In this document: one piece after another, positions 10,937 to 20,144 of the stretch
How the letters are laid out: the number at the start of each line of letters is the position of its first letter
Position numbering within the stretch: position 1 is the first letter of the stretch
Source of the DNA: an uncultured Saprospiraceae bacterium
GTDB taxonomy: Bacteria; Bacteroidota; Bacteroidia; Chitinophagales; Saprospiraceae
Length of the DNA: 64,000 nt
Assembly (NCBI GenBank): GCA_938016265.1
Contig: CALLWB010000068.1
Location: forward strand, 62,001-126,000
Direction: 5' to 3'
The notes under the pieces: generated by a model
Databases searched by the model: none
Told to the model about the DNA's origin: nothing
The model's input: the letters and a program-made list of their open reading frames with translations, nothing else
Program-made: the position numbers and the translations under genes

Positions 10937-10944
10937 CAAATATA
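10937..10944 (-). promoter_or_regulatory. -7 promoter element of the metal-transport operon
   Basis: On the minus strand this reads TATATTTG, an exact match to the Bacteroidota TAnnTTTG box, 31 bases before the regulator's ATG. It directly abuts the operator palindrome, so a bound repressor would cover the region between the -33 and -7 elements. Confidence 0.6.
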
Positions 10945-10976
10945 AACATATTTTTAGACAAGTCTAAAAATATGTT
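10945..10976. promoter_or_regulatory. Operator palindrome for the DtxR/MntR-type regulator
   Basis: A perfect inverted repeat: AACATATTTTTAGAC (10945-10959), 2-base centre AA, and GTCTAAAAATATGTT (10962-10976). The TTTTAGAC/GTCTAAAA core has the layout of DtxR/MntR/TroR operators. It lies 39 bases upstream of the regulator start codon. I see no second copy elsewhere in the window. Confidence 0.8.
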
Positions 10977-11036
10977 TTCAGTACACCAATTTTAGGTTGC
11001 TGCCTACCAGGAAATCAATGTAAATCTATTGACAAT

Positions 11037-12131
11037 TCAGGCCTTCAATGCGTTGTGAATGAGCCGATGAAAGTGGTGGACGCCCTTCTCCATGGTAGGA
11101 GAAAACCGCCCTTTCTTGTAATGCCTGGACTTCAATCCCTTCTGAACTGCTTCAACAATTCCCTGATCTTCGAACTCTGTTTGCTCAATTCTATTGGTTT
11201 CTCGATTGGAATTAACACCATCAAAAAAATAGGTCTTGTAGCGAACGATTGTCTCTTCAGGAGAAACAGGTAGGATAATATTCATGGAAAGCCCCCAAGG
11301 ATAAAAATTCAGCATAATGTTAGGAAACAGCCAGTAGTAGTAAGCGTATACATTTTTTCCGTAATCCGGGTGGCTTTTTGGTAAATCAAAACATGGTTCG
11401 CCTTCCTTCCCAATACCAATTTGCAGGCTGCCAGTTTCAAAAAGGTGGTATTCGTAGCTGTCGTTTTCCAGTGCTTCATTTAGTGAGGGATGCACAAACG
11501 GGATATGGAAACCTTCCAGAAAATTGTCGCAATACAGTGCCCAGTGTGCATTTATGGTGTAATCCTTTGAGAATTCTTCATTAAGCGTCATAGACTCCAA
11601 TGGCAAGTGGTACAGTCGCTCATTTAAGACATTGCTCGTTTTTTCAAATGGGGCAGTTGGGTCCAGGGACACAAAATGAAAAGGGCCCCAGGCAGCCTGT
11701 TGAATATTCGTTAGATGGTCGTCTTCGCAAGGGAATCCTTCTACTCCCTCAAACGCTGGCATTGATCGAAATTTGCCATCTAGTCCGAAGCATCGGCCAT
11801 GGTAGCCACAACTTAACACATGTTTTGTTCCTGGTTCTGCAATGAGCAGATTCCCACGATGGGTACAAACATTGGACAGGCAACGGATCTCTCCATATTT
11901 GTCCTTGGTCATCAACAAAGGATCTTCTATTAGCGGCGGCAAAAACTGAAAGGGAAGCACCTGTCCGTTCTTTTCCAAATCCGACCGATCAGCTGCGATT
12001 TGCCAACTTTTAGCAAAAATGACTTCTTTATTCGTTTCGAATAGCTGCTCAGAAAGATAAAAATCCGTAGGAAGGGTAAACGCTTTGGTGATGTCTGCAT
12101 CTACATATAAATCAGTGTGGTCTGTTGGCAT
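11037..12131 (-). CDS. Rieske-type ring-hydroxylating oxygenase alpha subunit
   Basis: A 364-residue protein with a Rieske [2Fe-2S] motif, C89-T-H91 and C108-G-Y-H111, and a mononuclear iron site in DNFLEGFHIPFVH (D202-N203, E206, H209, H214). This arrangement is found in aromatic-ring dioxygenase alpha subunits and in choline monooxygenase-like enzymes. No beta subunit, ferredoxin or reductase gene is adjacent, so electron partners must lie elsewhere and the substrate is unknown. It is a single gene, separated from the metal operon by its regulatory region. Confidence 0.88.
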   Translation of the reverse strand: MPTDHTDLYVDADITKAFTLPTDFYLSEQLFETNKEVIFAKSWQIAADRSDLEKNGQVLPFQFLPPLIEDPLLMTKDKYGEIRCLSNVCTHRGNLLIAEPGTKHVLSCGYHGRCFGLDGKFRSMPAFEGVEGFPCEDDHLTNIQQAAWGPFHFVSLDPTAPFEKTSNVLNERLYHLPLESMTLNEEFSKDYTINAHWALYCDNFLEGFHIPFVHPSLNEALENDSYEYHLFETGSLQIGIGKEGEPCFDLPKSHPDYGKNVYAYYYWLFPNIMLNFYPWGLSMNIILPVSPEETIVRYKTYFFDGVNSNRETNRIEQTEFEDQGIVEAVQKGLKSRHYKKGRFSPTMEKGVHHFHRLIHNALKA

Positions 12132-12293
12132 TGAATGGTGGTTCTATGGTGAAATGGCAAAGCTACTATCTAATGTGTTCTTACCAACAAAATACGGGAA
12201 ATATTATCAATAAGAACCCCTTAAATTTTATATTTATTCCTTGAAAAGGAACTTATTATTTGATTCTATCCTTGTATTTTTAACTATCAAATT

Positions 12294-12833
12294 ATGCTCA
12301 TAGAGATACGATTATTAAAACCCAATGATTTTGAGGCCTATATTCATTTAAGGGAGCAGGCTTTAGCCAATGTTCCTGAGGCCTTTGGTGCTTCAGAAGC
12401 CAGAGAGGCGCCACTTCGAAAATCTCGCTTTGAAGCAATGCAAAAGAGCACCTCCAACTTTATTGTTGGTGCGTTTGCTGATGGCCAATTAGTAGGCATG
12501 GTTGGTTATCTAAGAAATTCCTATGAAAAGTTGAAACACAAAGGGGCGATTTGGGGGGTCTACCTGGAGGAAGCTTATCGAGGTCAAAAAATTAGTAGCC
12601 AGATGCTTCGCAAAGCGGTAGACAAGGCTTTTGACGAGTCGGACATTCGCCTTATCCAGCTAGGTGTTGGCAGTGCAAATCACCCTGCGATAAAACTGTA
12701 TGCAAATGTTGGCTTTGACGTTTATGGCGTGGAGAAGGAAGGTCTTTTTGTAAATGGGAAATACATTGATGAATATCTAATGGTAAAATTTAGAGATGGG
12801 CTTTACCCTAAAGAGGAAGAAGCAGTCAATTGA
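12294..12833 (+). CDS. GNAT-family N-acetyltransferase
   Basis: A 179-residue acetyltransferase. The acetyl-CoA-binding motif A is in WGVYLEEAYRGQKISSQML (near residues 85-105; RGQKIS corresponds to R/Q-x-x-G-x-G/A). Motif B is IQLGVGSANHPAIKLYANVGFDVYG. The substrate cannot be told from sequence; small-molecule or protein amines are possible. The gene is preceded by a short TTCCTT/AAGGAA inverted repeat at 12237-12251. Confidence 0.85.
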   Translation: MLIEIRLLKPNDFEAYIHLREQALANVPEAFGASEAREAPLRKSRFEAMQKSTSNFIVGAFADGQLVGMVGYLRNSYEKLKHKGAIWGVYLEEAYRGQKISSQMLRKAVDKAFDESDIRLIQLGVGSANHPAIKLYANVGFDVYGVEKEGLFVNGKYIDEYLMVKFRDGLYPKEEEAVN

Positions 12834-12854
12834 TTTTTGTGGAAGATACCTCTA

Positions 12855-14003
12855 TTAGGCTGTTGTTGTTTTGTGAACTTCATTTTCCAGAATCTCCAGA
12901 TAAAATTTTTCATACAGGGGCAAGACATGTTTGATATCATAGCGTTGTGCTTGCTCTAGGGCATTCTTTCCGAAGGTAGCGGCCAATTCTTCATTTTCCA
13001 ATATTTTTATCGCATTTTCAGCCATCTCCTTTACATTTCCGACATCACTTAAAAACCCGGTTTCTCCATGGATATTTACTTCCGGCAATCCACCTACATT
13101 ACTTGAGATTACTGGCACTTCGCAGGCCATTGCTTCTAGTGCGGCTAGTCCGAAACTCTCACTCCCTGAAGGCATGACAAACAAATCGGAGATGGCCAAC
13201 AATTCCTCTACGGCATCTTGTTTTCCTAGGAAGCGGATTTCATGACAAAGCCCAATATCTCTGCATAGTCGCTCGATGTTTTGTCGTTCTGGTCCATCAC
13301 CGATCAGCAGCAATTTGCATGGTATTTTATCGTAAACGGCTTTAAAAATATGGATGACGTCTTCTACTCGCTTTACCTTACGGAAGTTGGATACATGTGT
13401 TAGGATTTTTTCACCATCAGGGGCGATTGCTTTCTTAAAGTGGTCTTTGTTCCGCTTTTGAAATCTGCGAAAGTCTATAAAATTGGGGATTACTTTTATT
13501 TCTTTTTTAATATCAAAATGGGTGAGGGTCGCCTTCTTTAAAGAGTCAGAAACGGCAGTAATTCCGTCTGATTTGTTGATGGAAAAAGCGACGACAGGTG
13601 CATAGGAAGCATTTTGCCCAACCAAGGTAATATCAGTCCCATGAAGTGTAGTAACAACAGGAATATACCGACCTTCTGACAACAATATTTTCTTAGCCAT
13701 GTAGGCCACTGCAGCATGCGGAATTGCATAGTGTACATGTAGCAAATCGAGGTTTTCATACTTGATGACGTCCACTAGTTTGCTAGCCAAAGCCGTCTCG
13801 TACGGTGCATATTCAAACAACGGATAATCATGTGAAGAAACCTCGTGGTAAAAAACGTTTTCCTGAAAACTATCTAGTCGAACAGGTTGTCGATAGGTAA
13901 TAAAATGGATTTGATGTCCCTTTTCTGCCAGGCCTTTTCCAATTTCTGTAGCCACCACTCCACTCCCTCCAAATGTCGGATAACAAACTATTCCAATTTT
14001 CAT
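12855..14003 (-). CDS. bshA: N-acetyl-alpha-D-glucosaminyl L-malate synthase (bacillithiol biosynthesis)
   Basis: A GT4-family GT-B glycosyltransferase that transfers GlcNAc from UDP-GlcNAc to L-malate, the first step of bacillithiol synthesis. The start MKIGIVCYPTFGGSGVVATE is characteristic of BshA. H in HFITYRQPVR, HVHYAIPHA, TTLHGTDITLVG and the nucleotide-sugar E-x7-E motif in SESFGLAALEAM follow. I used the ATG at 14003; an upstream ATG at 14051 adds a non-conserved 16-residue extension. Length (382) fits. The other bsh genes are not in the window. Confidence 0.93.
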   Translation of the reverse strand: MKIGIVCYPTFGGSGVVATEIGKGLAEKGHQIHFITYRQPVRLDSFQENVFYHEVSSHDYPLFEYAPYETALASKLVDVIKYENLDLLHVHYAIPHAAVAYMAKKILLSEGRYIPVVTTLHGTDITLVGQNASYAPVVAFSINKSDGITAVSDSLKKATLTHFDIKKEIKVIPNFIDFRRFQKRNKDHFKKAIAPDGEKILTHVSNFRKVKRVEDVIHIFKAVYDKIPCKLLLIGDGPERQNIERLCRDIGLCHEIRFLGKQDAVEELLAISDLFVMPSGSESFGLAALEAMACEVPVISSNVGGLPEVNIHGETGFLSDVGNVKEMAENAIKILENEELAATFGKNALEQAQRYDIKHVLPLYEKFYLEILENEVHKTTTA

Positions 14004-14140
14004 CAATTCGCTCTTTTTGCCGATTATTAATTCAAAATATAAAGGTAACAATTTTCAAGGGGCAATGTTCAGAACGAATTGTCTTGGTAACGTCTAAGTA
14101 TTAATTTTTGGGTTTAGAAAGTTGTTTATATAGGGATGGA

Positions 14141-14998
14141 TTATAGTGAATTTTCTTTTGCAATTTGTTTGACAAACTCGGAAGATACATCCTGAAATTC
14201 TGCGATTTCCTCAATAGTAAGTTTCTTTGATTCTAGCATTCGAAGGACTGCAGCTTCTTTATTTTCCAAAACCTTTTGTTCTCCCTTTTGCATTCCAATC
14301 TGTTCTCCCTTTTGCATTCCGAGAGAAAGTCCGTCTTTAAACAATTTGTGGTCAGTAAGATCTATGTCTATAGGCATACTATCTGCTATTTTGATAACGC
14401 TTTCCTCCAAATTACGCAATTTGGACAAGATTTGCAATTGGTTGATAAATTTGTGAAGTGCATTTGCATCCTTGCTTATTTTAAATAAGTGGTTCAACAA
14501 GGACTCAATAATTACATTTGGGTCAACGCCCTTTCGATCACCTAAGACGGCAAGGATGATTTCTTCTGGTATCTGGGAGGCCAATAGTACGTTATAGTCA
14601 ATCGATCGCATGTCTAATGGCTCGAACTCGGTAAAAGTCAGTTCTTTGGGGAGTTTTGTTTGCATGGTCATTTTCTTTTCTCCAAGGTAAATTACAATTT
14701 GATGAACCCTGAGTTTGTATTTTCGGACAAGCATCGCGTGGTATTCCTGCATCCTGTAAATCATTTCCGGGTCGTTGGTGCTTTGAAATTCCAGATGCAA
14801 GATAAATTGCTGTCCTTCTTTTGTGGTTACTTTTCTGAGGAAATCTATCTCTCGCTCCTTGGTCGATTGTAGTTTGGATTCCAGAATTTCTGAGCTGGCA
14901 ATTTCCCATTTGTATCTGTTAATGATGACGGGAAAGAAAACAGCCTCTATATTTTCCTTAAAAATTCGATCATAAATATTCCCTCTTCTTTTACTCAT
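14141..14998 (-). CDS. Rpn-family recombination-promoting nuclease / putative transposase
   Basis: A 285-residue PD-(D/E)xK-superfamily protein of the Rpn type. The N-terminal half contains EREIDFLRKV and FILHLEFQST, giving a D...E-x-Q catalytic arrangement. The C-terminal part has an exact 24-bp duplication encoding two (L/I)GMQKGEQ units around 14276-14324, then a helical tail. Rpn proteins are DNA endonucleases linked to recombination; similar short C-terminal repeats are usual in the family and vary in number. No inverted repeats bound the gene, so it is not obviously part of a mobile element. It is a lone gene. Confidence 0.8.
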   Translation of the reverse strand: MSKRRGNIYDRIFKENIEAVFFPVIINRYKWEIASSEILESKLQSTKEREIDFLRKVTTKEGQQFILHLEFQSTNDPEMIYRMQEYHAMLVRKYKLRVHQIVIYLGEKKMTMQTKLPKELTFTEFEPLDMRSIDYNVLLASQIPEEIILAVLGDRKGVDPNVIIESLLNHLFKISKDANALHKFINQLQILSKLRNLEESVIKIADSMPIDIDLTDHKLFKDGLSLGMQKGEQIGMQKGEQKVLENKEAAVLRMLESKKLTIEEIAEFQDVSSEFVKQIAKENSL

Positions 14999-15306
14999 GT
15001 TGTTACCGATAATTAAAGGAGAACAAAAACAAACTCCCTTTCTATATAGAGTCAGATTTTCGAATTTTACATAAATCGATTTTCAAATTCCAAACAAAAA
15101 CCTTTGCAAGCAACTCATTATCAACAAGAAAAAAAATTAAAAAAAGTGCCGTTCTGAAGTAAAAAATCAAACTCTTTCAAAAAAAACAACACCCCATACA
15201 CCAAAATTAAATCCTCCCGCATCTTCCTAATAAACGTTGCTACAACCAGCAACACAACTCTTGGCCGAGTGTCTATTTTTAATGTTTAACCAAAAACGTA
15301 ATTATC
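14999..15306. other. AT-rich divergent intergenic region
   Basis: Holds the upstream regions of the Rpn-family gene (minus) and the first TonB-domain gene (plus). It is very A-rich; I see no gene, hairpin or repeat that stands out. Confidence 0.5.
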
Positions 15307-16074
15307 ATGAGTGTAAAACAAGACATCTCTCGCCTGCAGAAAAACCGCTTTATTCATTTTCAAGTTGGACTGATTTTGTCCATTTGCTTCGTCCTGTTTG
15401 CTTTTAGCTGGACAACTGATCACAAGGTTTATGATGACATAGATTATGGGGACCCGCCATTCACTGTTGTCGAACAAGACATAGTCCGCACAGCACACAA
15501 GAAACCACCACCACCAAAAAAGGAGATCCTCAATCTTCGAGAAATTGAAGAAGTAGACGAACTTCCAGCAGAAGAACCAGTAGAAATCGTGAAACAAGAA
15601 CCAGCAGAGGTGCCCATCGAAGCAGCCGTAGTATTCAAGAAAGAACCCATTATTGAAAAACCAGCACCTCCAGTTCCCAAAATAATAGAAGAACCAGAGG
15701 AGGTCATTGTCGAACCAGAGATCACGTACAATTTTGTCGATCAGATGCCCATGTTCCCAGGTTGTGCAGAAGAGGATTATCAAAAAAGAAAAAAGTGTGC
15801 GGAAAAAGCAATGCTTTCCTTCATTTATTCCAATATAAAATATCCAGCAATTGCCAGAGAAAATGGTATTGAAGGACAAACCGTAATCCGATTTATAGTT
15901 GACAAAGACGGCAGTATCATTGAGGCCACACCACTTTCAAAACTAGGAGGTGGCTGCACAAAAGAGGCCATGCGCGTCATCAACAAAATGCCGAAATGGA
16001 ACCCCGGACTGCAGAAAAGCAATCCAGTAAAAGTGTACTTCAATCTTCCGATCAAATTCATCTTAGAAAATTAA
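15307..16074 (+). CDS. TonB-family energy transducer protein
   Basis: A 255-residue protein with an N-terminal membrane anchor (about residues 18-37), a periplasmic Pro/Glu/Lys-rich spacer (KKPPPPKK, repeated EEP/VEP units, about 65-140), and a C-terminal TonB domain (IKYPAIARENGIEGQTVIRFIVDKDG ending in VYFNLPIKFILEN). Just before that domain is the segment QMPMFPGC plus KKCAEKAM, shared with the proteins at 16216 and 20145. TonB proteins couple proton motive force to outer-membrane receptors. No exbB/exbD or receptor gene is adjacent. It is followed by a hairpin at 16146-16177. Confidence 0.88.
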   Translation: MSVKQDISRLQKNRFIHFQVGLILSICFVLFAFSWTTDHKVYDDIDYGDPPFTVVEQDIVRTAHKKPPPPKKEILNLREIEEVDELPAEEPVEIVKQEPAEVPIEAAVVFKKEPIIEKPAPPVPKIIEEPEEVIVEPEITYNFVDQMPMFPGCAEEDYQKRKKCAEKAMLSFIYSNIKYPAIARENGIEGQTVIRFIVDKDGSIIEATPLSKLGGGCTKEAMRVINKMPKWNPGLQKSNPVKVYFNLPIKFILEN

Positions 16075-16145
16075 AATAGGACGTAGCTGTTATTGAAAAA
16101 CCTGCGATTTACCTAAAAGACATACTTGGCAGTTGTGTTTAGAAA

Positions 16146-16177
16146 AATGGGCGCCTCATAAAGTTGAGACGCCCATT
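16146..16177 (+). terminator. Hairpin after the first TonB-domain gene
   Basis: AATGGGCG (16146-16153) pairs with CGCCCATT (16170-16177), and the stem extends inward through CTCA/TGAG with one mismatch. The following T tract is weak, so termination efficiency is uncertain. Confidence 0.55.
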
Positions 16178-16215
16178 ACTTAATCTTCAATATTCGGTAT
16201 TAAAAAATTGTTACT

Positions 16216-16803
16216 ATGAACAATCCATTTACTATAAAACATCGATTGCTACAAGCAATTTATCTGATTTTGCTGATGACCTATTTGCCTTTCTTGGCTT
16301 ATAGCGGCTATCGACTGGTCGATGCTGTTTGGGATTTTTGCAGCCCAAATGTTGTTATTGAAGAAGTGTATCATGATCAGATTATCCCTAGGATTTTGCC
16401 ACCTCCTCCACCACAACCGATGTGTAGGATTAAATACAAACCTAAAGCGGATGATGGTTTACACTTTGTCCAACAAATGCCCATGTTTCCTGGGTGTGAA
16501 CAAGAAAATTTCAGTACAAGAAAAAAGTGCGCTGAAAAGAAAATGCTGGAATTTCTCTATAGCAATCTAAAGTACCCGCCAATAGCAAGAGCATCTGCAA
16601 TTGAAGGAATGGTAGTAGTCAAGTTTACCGTCGAAGAAGACGGCATCCTATCAGACATCCACCCACTTAAAGAACTAAACGGACTAACAGAAGAAGCCCT
16701 CCGTGTAGTAAAATTAATGCCGAAGTGGGAACCTGGACTACAAAATGGAGTTCCTGTAAAAGTATATTTCAATCTTCCAGTAAGGTTTAAATTAGAACTC
16801 TGA
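16216..16803 (+). CDS. TonB-domain protein, second paralog
   Basis: A 195-residue protein: one N-terminal membrane helix (about 12-33), a short Pro-rich stretch (PRILPPPPPQP), then QQMPMFPGCEQENFSTRKKCAEKKML and the TonB C-terminal domain (LKYPPIARASAIEGMVVVKF ... VPVKVYFNLPVRFKLEL). It lacks the long spacer of its neighbour at 15307, so its reach across the periplasm would be shorter. It has its own upstream region after a hairpin and ends at a terminator between convergent genes. Tandem duplication with 15307 is likely. Confidence 0.85.
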   Translation: MNNPFTIKHRLLQAIYLILLMTYLPFLAYSGYRLVDAVWDFCSPNVVIEEVYHDQIIPRILPPPPPQPMCRIKYKPKADDGLHFVQQMPMFPGCEQENFSTRKKCAEKKMLEFLYSNLKYPPIARASAIEGMVVVKFTVEEDGILSDIHPLKELNGLTEEALRVVKLMPKWEPGLQNGVPVKVYFNLPVRFKLEL

Positions 16804-16877
16804 ATAGGGCTATTCAATTTTACAATCAAGAATAACAGCGAAAGCTCTTTTATTTTTAACATTCTAATAAAAGAAAA

Positions 16878-16903
16878 AGGGCAACCTGAAATCAGATTGC
16901 CCT
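16878..16903. terminator. Hairpin between convergent genes
   Basis: AGGGCAACCTGA (16878-16889) pairs with TCAGATTGCCCT (16892-16903) with one mismatch and a 2-base loop, flanked by A-rich and T-poor sequence. It lies between the ends of the second TonB-domain gene and the metalloprotease gene and could serve both strands. Confidence 0.55.
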
Positions 16904-16926
16904 CAATAAAATAACCAGAATTCACG

Positions 16927-18801
16927 CTATCTGGATAAAATAATTTTAGTCGTGCTAACGGTATCTCCAGAACGCATTTTCAAGAAATAAATCCCCGGCA
17001 GCATTCCTTCAGGAGTAAAATCAAATCGGTGGACACCAGACGGTTGACCTCCCAAATTGAAGGACTTCAGTACGCGGCCATTCACATTTAAGACATACAA
17101 CTCTACAGGTACTTCCTCTGTCAAGCGGTATTCAATGACCGTACTTGAGGAAAATGGATTGGGCATGCAGCGAAGATCGACTTCGGCTGGCAAATTGCCT
17201 ATTTTCCTTGCTTGTACCTGTTCTGGATAGGAATCATATTGTGACGTTTGCGCTACAGGATCACCCACCAATGAGCTCGAGCAGTCCGCTATATGCGCTC
17301 TTAAATCTGAACCAGTAGTCGATATAAATCCGGGGCTGAGCAAAATCAGATTCCCTGCTTGGTATTCTACATTAGCGGAAGCCGTCAATGTTTGCGTGGA
17401 AGTAATGTTGTTTGATACTTCCTCATTTAGGGTATTAGAGACGGTTCCACTCAAGGTCCGATTTGCTGGACACTCCGTTTCGCAAGCTTGAAGGCAGGAA
17501 GCACTTGCTACCCTGCTTCGAATCAGATTGCCGGGTTGCGGTCCAAATCCGTAGGTTAATCCAATTCCGACACTGCTCACCAAATGACAATAACTCATAA
17601 TAGTGCCTCGCCCTTGTGCTGGTAATGGTCCAGTGCCACAACCGCCAGGATCTCCCGCGTATCCCGCTGTTGGTCCGCAACCGTCTATGGCCGTATTGTT
17701 TCCATTCCAAACACAGTCATGGGTGTGTCTCGAGCCAAGATTGTGCCCCATCTCATGGGTCAACACATTTACTGACCATGAATAGGTGGGGTAATTATTG
17801 TAAGAACTGTAAATGTAGCTGTATGCGTATTTATTACTAGTACACAAGGCATTTACGTAAGCAATTCCTCCACCTGCTGGCGCGCCTCTTGACACCAAAT
17901 GTGCCAGATCACCATTAAAAGATGTTCTGGTTGCTCTAAATGATTGCAGCGCAGCAAGTGTAGAGTTGGTCGGATACGAATCAGGAGTTGTCCACACATA
18001 CATTTGAGATACGGTGGTTGTGATACTCTCATTTTGATAGAGCAAAGCCACTACATTCCATAGTCCTGTCATGAAATTTATTGCCCCCGCAGAACCTCCT
18101 TTTTCAGTAACCAGATTATATTCCAATTCAAGGAATACACGAACACAATTCGCCATTTGAGCAGATGAATTGTTACCAAAATTCTCTTTCAAATTTTCAA
18201 TTTCTGAAGAGGAAATCAGACGATCATCCGTATCACAATTAAAATCGTGGGTGGGTATCAGGTCTTTTTCATAATACCCAACATGTTTATCTCCATTGTT
18301 TTTAACCTTTCCAATGGTATAAACTTCCTCGCCTCTAGGAAAGACCATTCCTATGATTTCATCCTTAAAAATACTAATCGCAGCGGATGAATTGGGATTG
18401 CCATTTACAATGCCCCGATAGTACAACCCTGGTTCATAGTCGATAGGAGTGTCAGGCTGTTCGTTCGTCACTGCCGTAAAATCGTCCGTGACGACTTGAT
18501 ATCTGGTAAGTTGAAGGATCAGATCGCCTTGGTTGGTGGTTAGCTGAAACTCAAGGTTTTCGGGGCGATCGTTGAGTAATTGCGATCGGCCGGACTCGTT
18601 GATGGCGAATATATCGGCATTCCGAAAAACCCTATTTATATCAGATATTTGATTGACTGGGTCGTTCTCCAGAAGTTGGTAACTCGGAAAATCTTCCTCC
18701 AGCAGTTTGTTATTTATAATGGTGTTTAACGGTGCCTTGTTTTGTGCGATAAGCGCAGTACAGAAACAAACCGTTATCAACCAAATTATATACTTTTTCA
18801 T
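16927..18801 (-). CDS. Secreted reprolysin-like (M12B-type) zinc metalloprotease with T9SS sorting domain
   Basis: 624 residues with a signal peptide (about 1-19), a propeptide-like region, and a metzincin catalytic domain with the zinc motif HEMGHNLGSRH near residues 349-359. A region resembling a coathanger-type stack (YQAGNLILLSPGFISTTGSDLRAHI) follows. The C-terminus is a T9SS type A sorting domain (CMPNPFSSSTVIEYRL ... GIYFLKMRSGDTVSTTKIILSR). It is predicted to be exported by Sec, moved across the outer membrane by T9SS, and to degrade extracellular proteins. The gene lies 17 bases downstream of the fibre-like gene on the same strand. Confidence 0.92.
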   Translation of the reverse strand: MKKYIIWLITVCFCTALIAQNKAPLNTIINNKLLEEDFPSYQLLENDPVNQISDINRVFRNADIFAINESGRSQLLNDRPENLEFQLTTNQGDLILQLTRYQVVTDDFTAVTNEQPDTPIDYEPGLYYRGIVNGNPNSSAAISIFKDEIIGMVFPRGEEVYTIGKVKNNGDKHVGYYEKDLIPTHDFNCDTDDRLISSSEIENLKENFGNNSSAQMANCVRVFLELEYNLVTEKGGSAGAINFMTGLWNVVALLYQNESITTTVSQMYVWTTPDSYPTNSTLAALQSFRATRTSFNGDLAHLVSRGAPAGGGIAYVNALCTSNKYAYSYIYSSYNNYPTYSWSVNVLTHEMGHNLGSRHTHDCVWNGNNTAIDGCGPTAGYAGDPGGCGTGPLPAQGRGTIMSYCHLVSSVGIGLTYGFGPQPGNLIRSRVASASCLQACETECPANRTLSGTVSNTLNEEVSNNITSTQTLTASANVEYQAGNLILLSPGFISTTGSDLRAHIADCSSSLVGDPVAQTSQYDSYPEQVQARKIGNLPAEVDLRCMPNPFSSSTVIEYRLTEEVPVELYVLNVNGRVLKSFNLGGQPSGVHRFDFTPEGMLPGIYFLKMRSGDTVSTTKIILSR

Positions 18802-18818
18802 ACTAATTTAGTTTTTAG

Positions 18819-19895
18819 TTATTTGCGGATAATTTCTTGAACTGCTTGTTTTAACGCTTGATTTTCAGCTTCTAGTTTTTGATTTTTAGCATTCATTGCT
18901 TCGAACTTTTTGTCCAGCTCAATGACATGAAGCATGAGTTTTTCTATGGTTTCTTGTTGCTGATTGGTCACCTCTGCCAGTTTAACTTCACCGTCCATTT
19001 CCTTTTCTGATTCAAAGCCAATTAAGTGCCCGTTATCATTAATAAACTGTTCTTCTTCTTTCAAAGTAGGCAATTGATAGTCTGGAAGAAATACATGGTC
19101 ACTCCAGCCGGTTTGCACCCTTACCTCTTTGGCGCGGATCGTACCATTGACGTCAAGTCGGTAATCTGGCGTAGTGGTATTGATCCCAACTTTACCATCT
19201 GTTTTTACAAGGAGTCGGCTACCGTTTGGCCCAGCTTGTAGTGTACCATCTGTTCGAAATATCCCGGTGTTGTGATAAAAACTTTTGTTTCCATAAGTCC
19301 GAATCCATGTAGCATCTTTCATATACAAGCCGCCACCATTGTTTTGGAAATACAGTCCTTTGTTTCCGTATACACGAACCCAGCCCCCATTTACATAGGT
19401 TTCTCCATTTACAAGAAGATTAGAAGTTTTGCCTCCATAACCTACATAGACATTTTTTCCGGTGTTGTAGTTAAGGTATAAGTTATCAACAGCAGTGCTA
19501 TTGTATGCTTTCCCCTGAATATGACGAGATCTGACGAGACCATTTGCCGCAGCACCAACGTATAGGTTGGTTCCTACAAACAAACTACTCCTTGTAGCGC
19601 CATATCCAGCATAGACATTTTTGCCATTGTTGTAATTCAGATAAAGATGGTCAACGGCTGTACTGTTGTACCTTTTTCCATTTATAATGCGAACTTTTAA
19701 AGATGAACCTGCTGTTCCACCAATGTTAACATTACCACCAACTGTGAGTTTACCATCTAGAGCGGCTGTTCCAATTCCGACATTACCAGTTCTGCTAATA
19801 TTTGCGGTTTGGTTGTTTGTTCCTCCCCATTGCTGCGCGTCCATTGCCAGAAAGGAAAGAAATAAGATCGTGAAAGTGAATGAATACTTTTTCAT
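18819..19895 (-). CDS. Secreted beta-rich fibre-like protein with C-terminal coiled coil
   Basis: 358 residues from the ATG at 19895, chosen because MKKYSFTFTILFLSFLAMDAQQ is a clean signal peptide. The middle is made of repeating short beta units (GNVGIGT, KRYNSTAVDHLYLNYNNGKNVYAGYG then KAYNSTAVDNLYLNYNTGKNVYVGYG). The part resembling tail-fibre and Bacteroidota shufflon-like proteins is GKVGINTTTPDYRLDVNGTIRAKEV. The end (about 300-358) is a coiled coil (ETIEKLMLHVIELDKKFEAM). Such proteins are common, surface-located and of unknown role. It may be co-transcribed with the downstream metalloprotease. Confidence 0.75.
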   Translation of the reverse strand: MKKYSFTFTILFLSFLAMDAQQWGGTNNQTANISRTGNVGIGTAALDGKLTVGGNVNIGGTAGSSLKVRIINGKRYNSTAVDHLYLNYNNGKNVYAGYGATRSSLFVGTNLYVGAAANGLVRSRHIQGKAYNSTAVDNLYLNYNTGKNVYVGYGGKTSNLLVNGETYVNGGWVRVYGNKGLYFQNNGGGLYMKDATWIRTYGNKSFYHNTGIFRTDGTLQAGPNGSRLLVKTDGKVGINTTTPDYRLDVNGTIRAKEVRVQTGWSDHVFLPDYQLPTLKEEEQFINDNGHLIGFESEKEMDGEVKLAEVTNQQQETIEKLMLHVIELDKKFEAMNAKNQKLEAENQALKQAVQEIIRK

Positions 19896-20144
19896 ATTAA
19901 TACTAATTTGATTAAAAAATAATTTCAAGTTTTACACTGAATTAATCATAGCATTAACAAAAAGGAGGATTCATTAATTGAAAATAATATATTCTTTATA
20001 AAAACCTGTAATACAGGAGTTTTTTTTTTAAAATAATTAATCAAGTCACCCTTACAGCCAAATCTGCATCAGGTTGCCATTTCAAAATGCACCAATTTTT
20101 TCTTTTTTACACAAAAAATATTTTTACTTCCTTATTTTACCAAC

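Noticed and set aside
14141-14998. Insertion sequence carrying the Rpn-family gene
   Set aside because: I see no terminal inverted repeats or target-site duplication around it; Rpn genes usually stand alone.
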